Shown here piece after piece: positions 40,338-47,847 of a stretch of DNA of 64,000 nucleotides. Source of the stretch: an uncultured Acidobacteriota bacterium (GTDB lineage: Bacteria > Acidobacteriota > Terriglobia > Bryobacterales > Bryobacteraceae). Location of the stretch: contig CADECY010000011.1 in the NCBI GenBank assembly GCA_902825945.1, positions 36,424-100,423 on the forward strand. Reading direction: 5' to 3'. The notes under the pieces are model-generated. The model was not told where the DNA came from and searched no databases. It was given only the letters and a program-made list of their open reading frames with translations. The translations under genes were made by a program, and so were the position numbers. Each line of letters opens with the position of its first letter. Position 1 is the stretch's first letter.

Positions 40338-40367
40338 TTCACGCGCGGCATGGGGTGGCGATATAAT
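40338..40367 (+). promoter_or_regulatory. Candidate promoter of TonB receptor 3
   Basis: TTCACG (40338-40343) is separated by 18 bases from a perfect TATAAT (40362-40367), 32 bases before the receptor ATG at 40400, with AGGGGG as ribosome-binding site in between. The spacing and -10 box closely match the candidate promoter of receptor 1. Confidence 0.5.
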
Positions 40368-40399
40368 GCCTCGCGTACCGGAACATCAGGGGGTAGCTG

Positions 40400-43300
40400 A
40401 TGCGATCTCGCGTCCTGTCATTCGCGTTCTTCTGTCTGGCCACGTTCGCCCAGGGCGACCGCGGCGTCATCACCGGATCGGTAACCGACGAAGCCGGTTC
40501 CGCCATCCCGGCCGTCAGCGTGACCGCCACGCACATCGACACCAACACACAGTTCAAGGCAACCAGCAACGATGGCGGCGAGTTCAGCCTGCCTTCGCTG
40601 CCCACCGGCCGCTATCGCGTCTCGTTCGAATGCACGGGCTTCAAAAATGCCGTTCATGATGGAATCGCGCTCGAAGCAGGCGCAACGGTCCGTATCGATA
40701 CGAAGCTCCCGGTAGGCACCGTGCAGCAGTCGATCAGTGTCTCCGCCGAAGCAACCGCGCTGCAGACCGACGACGCGAAGGTGCAGAACGTGATTCCCGA
40801 CCGGATGATCGAGGGTCTGCCGACGGTGGTCAGCGGAAACATGCGCAGCCCGTTCGATCTCGCCGCGATCACCGCCCAGGTTAACGGCGGCGATCAGGAT
40901 TTTCGCATCAGCGGCGGACAAGCGGGCTCGTTCGGCGTGATGCTCGACGGCGCTTCCGCCAACACCAATCGCGCCGGATCGACGCTGTGGGCCGCCGTGA
41001 ACGCACCCTCGCTCGACGCGATCACTCAGTTCACCGTCGAGACCAACGGCTTCAAGGCGGAATTCGGACGTGCGGGCGGCGGAGTGGTGACGTTCGTGTC
41101 GAAGTCCGGCACGAATCAATATCACGGCAGCGCGTTCGACTTCATTCGCAACAACGCATTCGACGCGCGCGGATTCTTCAACAGCACTACACCGGTCTAC
41201 CGCCAGCACGACTTTGGCGGAACGATTGGCGGCCCGGTGCGAATTCCGAAGCTCTACAGCGGGCGTGACCGTACGTTCTTTTTCGCGTCTTTCGAGGGCT
41301 TCCGCAATCGCGTGGGGGGAGTGACGAGCGTGGCCGCTCTCCCACCGGCGGAGTTTCTGAAGGGCGACTTTCGAAACGCCGTGAGCCGCACGCGCAATCC
41401 CGACGGATCGTACATTCAATACGGCGTCTTCGATCCCGCGTCGACCCGCTATGACGACGACATCAAGAACTATCTGCGCGATCCATTCCCGAACAACATC
41501 ATCCCGGCGTCACGATTCGACGGTATTGCGCGCAAGCTGACCGAAATCGCCACACGCGATTTCGCGGGAGCCTATCGCACCGATGTCCGTCCGGGAACGC
41601 CCGAATACTGGCTCGAGAACTACTGGCAGCGCGGAACCTCGATCAACCCGAACAACAAGTTCAGCATCAAGGGCGATCACGTGCTGAGCGCCAGGCACCG
41701 GTTGTCGGGATACTTCGGCTATTCCAAACGCGAGTCCGTGCCTGGTCCCACGGGACCTCCGGGAATTCCCGGACTACTGAATCCGTTCAATCAGCTCGAG
41801 GACACTTCGCGTGTCTATCGCGGAAGCTGGGATGCAACGGTGAGTCCGCGAGTGCACAACCGCTTCTACTTCGGCGCGAACATTTTCCTCGACAACAATT
41901 TTCCGCTGAGCCAGGGTGGCAACTGGAAAGACAAGATCTGCGTGCCGAATGTGCCGGACTGCAATAGCAATCTGCCAGTGATTACCTTCGGCAGCGACTT
42001 CACACAATGGGGGGGCAACGGATTCAACGGCTCGGAGAACCCCACCTATTCCTGGAATGACGACATCAGCTTCATCCGGGGCAAGCACGTCTTCAAGGCA
42101 GGCTACATGTACGAATTCGCGCCGTACGTGGGCCTCGGACAGCAGTCCGGAGCGGGCACGATCACGTTCGCGGTCGCGAATACGGCTCTACCAGCGCAAG
42201 GCAGCCGCAACATCGGCGGCGGCGTGGGATTCGCGTCGTTCCTGCTCGGCGAGTCAAACGGCGCGACAATCCACACGCCGCGCCGCGTGGGCATGCGCTG
42301 GCGCTATCACGCGATGTACTTTCAGGACGATTGGCGCGTCACGCCGAAGCTGACGTTGAATCTCGGAATGCGATACGAGTTCAATCTACCGGCGATCAAT
42401 GAAGGCGCGCGTTGCGCGGACTTCGATCCGAACCGGCCCAATCCCGGCGCCAGCGGGCGTCCCGGTGCACTCGTCTTCTGCGGGAGCGGCGAAGGCCGCA
42501 TCGGGCGCGACACGATCCCGCCCGGCTGGTATCTCGGTTTCGGACCGCGGTTCGGGCTCTCCTACAACTTCGCGCGCAAGACTGTTCTTCGCATGTCGAG
42601 CGGCGCCAGCTACGCGCCGGTCAAGACCGTCGGCGGCTCCGCGCATTTCCAGGGCTTCAACCTGATCCGCGCCTTCCCCGATCTCACGGGCGGCATCACG
42701 CCGGTCTTCCGGATGGATCAAGGCGTGCCCGCGTGGCCCAAGCCGCCCTTTATCGATCCGACGTTCGCCAACGACGCCGATGCGGATTGGTGGCAAGGGC
42801 AGGAGGCCAACCGGTTGCCGCAAAACTGGTCGGCGACGTTCACGATTCAGCGCGAACTGAGCGGACGGACCGTGGTGGAAGCGGGCTACAGCGCGATGGT
42901 GGGCACGCACCTGATCGCGAATTTGCTCAACTACAACCAAATCGACGTCAGCAGGCTTCCGGAGAATCTGAACATCTTCACCGCGGCGGGCCGCAATCTG
43001 CTCAATACCGCTTTCAACAACCGCAACAACCTGCTCGCGCTGAACGGCTACTCGAAGCCGTATCCCGAGTTTCCAGACACGTTCACCCTCGCTCGCGCGC
43101 TGCGTCCATACCCGCAGTACAACAATATCAACACCGGCAGCGGCGGTGATCACAGCGGTCACTCGAGCTACCACTCGCTGATCGTCAAAGTGACGCGGCG
43201 ATACTCGTCCGACCTGATGATCGACTCCTCGTACGTACTCTCGAAGATGTTCACCGACTCCGATTCGATGTGGGGTAGCGGCGCCGCGATCAGCCACTTC

Positions 43301-43945
43301 AACCGGCGCCTCGAGAAGGCGCTTTCAGCCTACGACCGCACACACGAGGCGAAAATCAACTACGTCTACGAACTCCCGATCGGCCCCGGAAAGAAGCTCT
43401 TGAAGAGCGGTTTGATCTCGAAGACGATCGGCGGCTGGCGCGTCGGCGCGGTGCAGCGCTACGCCAGCGGTGTTCCGCTTGGATTCACGGGTGCGTTCGG
43501 CCTGATCGCGATGGGGAACCGCCCCTACATCACCCAGTACGACGATTGGCGCGCACCGGTTGCGGGAGAGAAGTTCGATCCCGCCATCGACCGCTACTAT
43601 CGCCAAGCCACCACGGCGTCCTGGAACGGTGATGTTCCCACGATCACGCAACAGGGCTGGTTCCCGTTGCAACCGCGGGACCGCGTGGGCAACATGACAC
43701 GGGTGAATCCCAAGGCGCGCAACTTCCCGCTCTACAATGAGGACGTCTCGCTCGCCAAGACCTTCACCATTTCGCATGAGCGGCGCCAGACGGCCGATCT
43801 TCGTTTCGAAGCATTCAACGTGCTGAACCGGACGATGTTCGGAGCGCCGAACACGAACTTGAACGATGTCGCGAATCTCGGACTGGTGCGCACGCAGGCC
43901 AACGCCGCGCGCCGAATGCAATTCGCGCTGAAGATCTACTGGTAG
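40400..43945 (+). CDS. TonB-dependent receptor with carboxypeptidase-regulatory-like domain (receptor 3, module B)
   Basis: 1181 residues with an AGGGGG site before the ATG. Signal peptide MRSRVLSFAFFCLATFAQ, then the CarboxypepD_reg domain (GSVTDEAGSAIPAVSVTATHID, LPTGRYRVSFECTGF) to about residue 110. The plug carries GGGVVTFVSKSGTNQYHGSAFDF and the barrel ends in Trp (ALKIYW). A short GPTGPPGIPG stretch near residue 451 is a loop, not a collagen domain. It is divergent from the module B PSD1/DUF1501 operon, which suggests that the imported substrate is processed by that operon. Confidence 0.9.
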   Translation: MRSRVLSFAFFCLATFAQGDRGVITGSVTDEAGSAIPAVSVTATHIDTNTQFKATSNDGGEFSLPSLPTGRYRVSFECTGFKNAVHDGIALEAGATVRIDTKLPVGTVQQSISVSAEATALQTDDAKVQNVIPDRMIEGLPTVVSGNMRSPFDLAAITAQVNGGDQDFRISGGQAGSFGVMLDGASANTNRAGSTLWAAVNAPSLDAITQFTVETNGFKAEFGRAGGGVVTFVSKSGTNQYHGSAFDFIRNNAFDARGFFNSTTPVYRQHDFGGTIGGPVRIPKLYSGRDRTFFFASFEGFRNRVGGVTSVAALPPAEFLKGDFRNAVSRTRNPDGSYIQYGVFDPASTRYDDDIKNYLRDPFPNNIIPASRFDGIARKLTEIATRDFAGAYRTDVRPGTPEYWLENYWQRGTSINPNNKFSIKGDHVLSARHRLSGYFGYSKRESVPGPTGPPGIPGLLNPFNQLEDTSRVYRGSWDATVSPRVHNRFYFGANIFLDNNFPLSQGGNWKDKICVPNVPDCNSNLPVITFGSDFTQWGGNGFNGSENPTYSWNDDISFIRGKHVFKAGYMYEFAPYVGLGQQSGAGTITFAVANTALPAQGSRNIGGGVGFASFLLGESNGATIHTPRRVGMRWRYHAMYFQDDWRVTPKLTLNLGMRYEFNLPAINEGARCADFDPNRPNPGASGRPGALVFCGSGEGRIGRDTIPPGWYLGFGPRFGLSYNFARKTVLRMSSGASYAPVKTVGGSAHFQGFNLIRAFPDLTGGITPVFRMDQGVPAWPKPPFIDPTFANDADADWWQGQEANRLPQNWSATFTIQRELSGRTVVEAGYSAMVGTHLIANLLNYNQIDVSRLPENLNIFTAAGRNLLNTAFNNRNNLLALNGYSKPYPEFPDTFTLARALRPYPQYNNINTGSGGDHSGHSSYHSLIVKVTRRYSSDLMIDSSYVLSKMFTDSDSMWGSGAAISHFNRRLEKALSAYDRTHEAKINYVYELPIGPGKKLLKSGLISKTIGGWRVGAVQRYASGVPLGFTGAFGLIAMGNRPYITQYDDWRAPVAGEKFDPAIDRYYRQATTASWNGDVPTITQQGWFPLQPRDRVGNMTRVNPKARNFPLYNEDVSLAKTFTISHERRQTADLRFEAFNVLNRTMFGAPNTNLNDVANLGLVRTQANAARRMQFALKIYW

Positions 43946-43989
43946 AGCGAGGAGCGCGTTGCCGGTCCGGCGCGTCATAATGGTTCGCT

Positions 43990-44379
43990 GTGGCGGATTG
44001 GAATGATGATCCATTCCTGGACGTGCTCCAGAATATCGAGTTCTGCATTGTCGAGGAGTACCGCGCGGATCGGTTGCTACTCGATATGGATGCTAGGGAC
44101 GCCGTCGATGCGTTGGTTCGCCACTACCGCTCGGAGGAGGAGCAGCGGACGCCGCCGGAGCAGCGTCTGAGCGCCCGCGCCCAGCTCGTGTTCGACAACG
44201 TTCTGCGGATATGCGAGTGGCGATTGGGCAGGATCGAACTGCCCGGCGACCCGGTGAAACGAATACCCATCTCGGAGTTGGTGAGGTGCCTCCGGAAGAT
44301 CCAGAAGTCGATTCAACGTTGGGGGAAGCAGCGCGGAAACAGGGGCTATCTGGAATTCGTCAGCCCTTATATGCCGTAG
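43990..44379 (+). CDS. Hypothetical cytoplasmic protein
   Basis: 129 residues from a GTG at 43990. The sequence is charged and mostly helical (ARDAVDALVRHYRSEEEQR, LRKIQKSIQRWGKQRGNRGY), with no signal peptide or membrane segment. No family was recognised. Its amino acid pattern is protein-like, and neither flanking gene overlaps it: it sits 44 bases after receptor 3 and nine bases before the convergent DUF1501 stop. Confidence 0.65.
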   Translation: MADWNDDPFLDVLQNIEFCIVEEYRADRLLLDMDARDAVDALVRHYRSEEEQRTPPEQRLSARAQLVFDNVLRICEWRLGRIELPGDPVKRIPISELVRCLRKIQKSIQRWGKQRGNRGYLEFVSPYMP

Positions 44380-44388
44380 AGTTGCGAC

Positions 44389-45750
44389 TCAGGCCGACAG
44401 CAGCTTCGGCACCAATTTCCCTTCCACATCCGTTAGCCGGAAGTTTCGCCCCATGTGATGGTAGGTCAACCGCTCATGATCCAGGCCGAGGCAATGCAGA
44501 ATCGTCGCCTGCAGATCGTGCACATGAATGCGGTCCTCGACTGCCTGCAAGCCCAACTGGTCCGTCTTCCCGATCACGGTGCCCGCGCGCACGCCTCCGC
44601 CCGCGAGCCACATACTGAAGCAGTTCGGATGATGGTCGCGGCCGTATCCGATATCGGTGCGCTGCTGCTGCGTCATCGGCGTTCGGCCGAACTCACCGCC
44701 CCAGATCACGAGCGTCGAATCGAGTAGTCCTCGCTGGGCAAGGTCGCGGAGGAGCGCCGCCGCTGGCTGGTCGGTGATGCGGCAGTTCTTACCGAGGTTC
44801 TCGTCGAGGTCGTTGTGATCGTCCCAATTGCCGTGCGTTACGAGCACGAAACGGACTCCGCGTTCCACCATGCGCCGCGCGAGCAGGCAGTTCACCGCGT
44901 AGGGATGCGTGGGTTCCTGTCCGACACCGTACGAGTCGATGATGTGTTTCGGCTCGCGTGAGAAGTCGAGCAATTCGGGTGCCGCCGCCTGCATCCGGAA
45001 CGCGAGTTCGTACGACGCGATGCGTGCTTCGATTTCCGGATCACCGGTTGCGGCGAAGTGCTTCGTGTTCATCTTGCGCAGGACATCGAGCCGGTCCCGC
45101 TGGCGCTGGCGATCAATTCCGGCGGGGTTGTCGAGGTACGGAATCGGCGAACCGGTGGGCCGGAACGCGGTTCCCTGAAAGGCCGATGGCAGAAAGCCAG
45201 CGGACCAGTTGTTGCCACCCGCGCTCGGCGCCACTCCCGTGCTCAGCACCACGAATCCAGGCAGGTTTTGTGTTTCACTCCCGAGTCCGTAGGTGACCCA
45301 TGAGCCCATCGAGGGCCGGCCGAACTGCATTGTGCCGGCCATCATCACCATCTCGCCCGGATCGTGATTGAACGCGTCCGTGTGGAGACTCCGCACCAGA
45401 CACAATCGGTCGGCTTCGCGGCTCAGGTGCGGGAGGTAGTCCGAGATTTCGAGTCCGCTTTGTCCGTGGCGGGCGAACTTGCGCGGACTCGCCACCGCAT
45501 TCGCGTTCGGCTTGATGAAGGCGAGCTTGAGGTCTCGCGTCAAGCTTGGCGGCAGCGGCTTGCCGTGCCACTTGGCGAGATCGGGCTTGGGGTCGAACAG
45601 ATCGATCTGGCTCGGACCACCGGGCATGAACAGGAAGATCACCGACTTCGCCTTCGCGGCGAAGTGCGGCGCGGGAGCGGATCGCCCTTCGAGCGAGAGC
45701 AGGTGCGCGAGCGCGGCCGAGCGGAGGAAGTCGCGGCGAGTACCCATCAT
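44389..45750 (-). CDS. DUF1501 Tat-exported protein, module C
   Basis: 453 residues. The ATG at 45750 overlaps the PSD1 stop as ATGA; the next codon (45747) is also ATG. Twin-arginine signal MGTRRDFLRSAALAHLLS. Motifs: FLFMPGGPSQIDLFDPKP, FARHGQSGLEISDYLPHL, WGGEFGRTPMTQQ, RDHHPNCFSMWLAGGGVRAG and ATILHCLGLDHERLTYHHMGRNFRLTDVEGKLV. It closely resembles the module B DUF1501, including the RDHHPNCFS block. It is predicted periplasmic, with the alkaline-phosphatase-like fold. Confidence 0.9.
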   Translation of the reverse strand: MMGTRRDFLRSAALAHLLSLEGRSAPAPHFAAKAKSVIFLFMPGGPSQIDLFDPKPDLAKWHGKPLPPSLTRDLKLAFIKPNANAVASPRKFARHGQSGLEISDYLPHLSREADRLCLVRSLHTDAFNHDPGEMVMMAGTMQFGRPSMGSWVTYGLGSETQNLPGFVVLSTGVAPSAGGNNWSAGFLPSAFQGTAFRPTGSPIPYLDNPAGIDRQRQRDRLDVLRKMNTKHFAATGDPEIEARIASYELAFRMQAAAPELLDFSREPKHIIDSYGVGQEPTHPYAVNCLLARRMVERGVRFVLVTHGNWDDHNDLDENLGKNCRITDQPAAALLRDLAQRGLLDSTLVIWGGEFGRTPMTQQQRTDIGYGRDHHPNCFSMWLAGGGVRAGTVIGKTDQLGLQAVEDRIHVHDLQATILHCLGLDHERLTYHHMGRNFRLTDVEGKLVPKLLSA

Positions 45751-47792
45751 TCCCTCGTCAAGAACTCGTCGAGATTCAGGAGTACGCTCGCCGCGCTCAC
45801 GCGATCGATCTTTTCCGAAAGCCACGCGCGCTCATCAGCCGCGGGTGTGCGCGCCAGCGTCATGCGGAACATCCGGTCGAGATCGCCATCCGCCCGCACG
45901 GCGAGCGCTCGGGCCGCCTCGACGAACAGTGGATCGTTCAGCAGTTGCAGCGCTTGAAGCGGAGTGTTCGAACGGCCGCGCGAACAAACGGGGCGATATC
46001 CGTTCGGCGCGTCGAAATTGGACAGAAGCGCGTAAGGCGCGGTGCGGCGGAGATCGATGTAGAGTCCGCGCCGGTATCGGTCACGGCCATTGGCCTCGTG
46101 CACCCGGACGCTAGGTCCACCGGTCTCGGGGCTGAGCAGTCCGCTGGCTTGCAGCGCCGAGTCGCGAATCGATTCGGCGGGAAGGCGGAAGCGCCCCTGC
46201 CGTGCGATCAGGCGATTCGCGGGATCGCGCTTGGCGAGCTCCGGCGTGATCACCGATGACTGCCGGTAGGCGGCGGAACTCACGATCGTCCGGTGCAGCG
46301 CCTTCATGCTCCAGCGGTTCTTCGCGAAATCCGCCGCGAGCCAATCGAGCAGTTCCGGATGCGATGGCCGTTCACCTTGCGAACCGAAATTGTCGGCGGT
46401 CTTCACCAGGCCCACACCGAAGTACTCCTGCCAGACCCGATTCACGAAGACACGGGCCGTGAGTGGATGTTCGGGCGACACGAGCCACCGCGCGAGATCG
46501 AGCCGCGTGGGCGGCCCGCCAGCCGGTGAATCGAGAGCGGGCAGAATCGCGGGAACACCCGGCTCCACGCGCTCGCGAGGATTTTTGTAGTCGCCGCGGT
46601 CGAAGATATGCGTCGTGCGATCGGGCCGTTCGTGCGCGAACACCGGGGCTTCGGCCATTCGCGGCAGCGACTCGTCGAGCGCGCGCAACGCCTTTCGCAG
46701 ATCGTCGAAGGCGAGTTCCTTGCGGCGCTCCTTGGTGATCACGCGATGATAGTTCGAGACGAAGTAGTCGGTGAGCAGCTTGGTTTGCCGGCGCGTGCGC
46801 TTCTCAGGCACCGTGCGCAATATCTTTTCACCTTGATCGAGGTCGGTGCGAAGATCATCAAAGGCGTGATCCCAGTCGAGCCACTTCCCCGGATTCGCCG
46901 CCGCTTCAATCATGCGGCGCTCCCATTCCGGCATCAGCCCGGGAACACCGTACTTTTCGAGAACCTTCGCGCGTTCTCGATCGTAGGACGGGCGAGCGGC
47001 CATGCGCGGACCCGCTTCACCCGGCACTGGCGCGTCGATGTCCAGTTCCTCCGCCGTGTTGAAGAACGCGAAGAGCCGGTAGTATTCGCGCTGCGTGATC
47101 GGGTCGTACTTGTGATCGTGGCATTGCGCGCAGCCGATGGTGAGTCCGAGCCATACGGTTGCTGTCGTATTCACGCGATCGATCACCTGCTCCACGCGGA
47201 ACTGCTCGGGGTCGATGCCGCCCTCGCGATTGGTGAGCGTGTTCCGGTGGAATCCCGTGGCAACACGCTGTTCGAGCGACGCGCCAGGCAACAGATCGCC
47301 AGCGAGTTGCTCGATCGTGAACCGGTCGAACGGCATGTCGCGATTCAGCGCCGCGATAATCCAATCCCGATAACGCCAGGCGTTCGGGCGGAAGCGGTCG
47401 GACCGGAATCCGTCGCTGTCGGCGTAGCGCGCCAAATCGAGCCAGTAGCGGCCCCATTTTTCACCGTAGTGCGGCGACTTCAGCAACGATTCGACCATCC
47501 GTTCGTAGGCATCGGGACGGTTATCGGAGAGAAACTCCTGCTGTTGTTCGAGCGTCGGAGGCAGCCCGGTGAGATCGAGACAGAGTCTTCGCAACAGCGC
47601 GGCCTTCGGGGCTTCCGGTGATGGTTTCAGCCCCTCGCGTTCGAGCCGCGCCAGGATGAAGCGGTCAACCGCCGACTGGGCCCAACCATTATCCTTGACC
47701 GCTGGCGGCGCGGGCGCGGTCACCGGCTCGAACGACCAATGCGCGGCCCCGAGGTGCACCGCGCACACGAACCCAATCCAGCAACGAATCAT
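45747..47792 (-). CDS. PSCyt2-PSD1 exported protein lacking the cytochrome domain, module C
   Basis: 681 residues. The signal peptide (MIRCWIGFVCAVHLGAAHW) runs directly into the PSCyt2 domain; the about 110-residue PSCyt1 cytochrome domain with CxxCH and MPP is missing. PSCyt2 motifs are intact: YGEKWGRYWLDLARYADSDG, HRNTLTNREGGIDPEQF and CAQCHDHKYDP (from 221). PSD1 shows VNRVWQEYFGVG, GERPSHPELLDWLAA, SNTPLQALQLLNDPLFVEAARAL and SVLLNLDEFLTRE. It is strongly related to the module B copy and is probably a duplicate. It is divergent from receptor 4 across 55 bases. Confidence 0.9.
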   Translation of the reverse strand: MIRCWIGFVCAVHLGAAHWSFEPVTAPAPPAVKDNGWAQSAVDRFILARLEREGLKPSPEAPKAALLRRLCLDLTGLPPTLEQQQEFLSDNRPDAYERMVESLLKSPHYGEKWGRYWLDLARYADSDGFRSDRFRPNAWRYRDWIIAALNRDMPFDRFTIEQLAGDLLPGASLEQRVATGFHRNTLTNREGGIDPEQFRVEQVIDRVNTTATVWLGLTIGCAQCHDHKYDPITQREYYRLFAFFNTAEELDIDAPVPGEAGPRMAARPSYDRERAKVLEKYGVPGLMPEWERRMIEAAANPGKWLDWDHAFDDLRTDLDQGEKILRTVPEKRTRRQTKLLTDYFVSNYHRVITKERRKELAFDDLRKALRALDESLPRMAEAPVFAHERPDRTTHIFDRGDYKNPRERVEPGVPAILPALDSPAGGPPTRLDLARWLVSPEHPLTARVFVNRVWQEYFGVGLVKTADNFGSQGERPSHPELLDWLAADFAKNRWSMKALHRTIVSSAAYRQSSVITPELAKRDPANRLIARQGRFRLPAESIRDSALQASGLLSPETGGPSVRVHEANGRDRYRRGLYIDLRRTAPYALLSNFDAPNGYRPVCSRGRSNTPLQALQLLNDPLFVEAARALAVRADGDLDRMFRMTLARTPAADERAWLSEKIDRVSAASVLLNLDEFLTRE

Positions 47793-47847
47793 TGCAATAA
47801 CAGCATATCGCCAACGGGGACACCGTATCGATAGAATGGATGGCGCT

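Noticed and set aside
37659-40400. Very long plus-strand open frame (over 900 codons) opposite PSD1-B
   Set aside because: It is antisense to a gene with strong family motifs; its translation is Arg/Ala/Val-rich with no domain, a common shadow effect in high-GC DNA.
41738-41779. Collagen-like Gly-Pro repeat in receptor 3
   Set aside because: Only about three G-x-y triplets; it reads as a Pro/Gly loop of the barrel.
47832-47837. TAGAAT as a -10 box for receptor 4
   Set aside because: It would leave almost no leader before the ATG and has no -35 partner at 16-19 bases.
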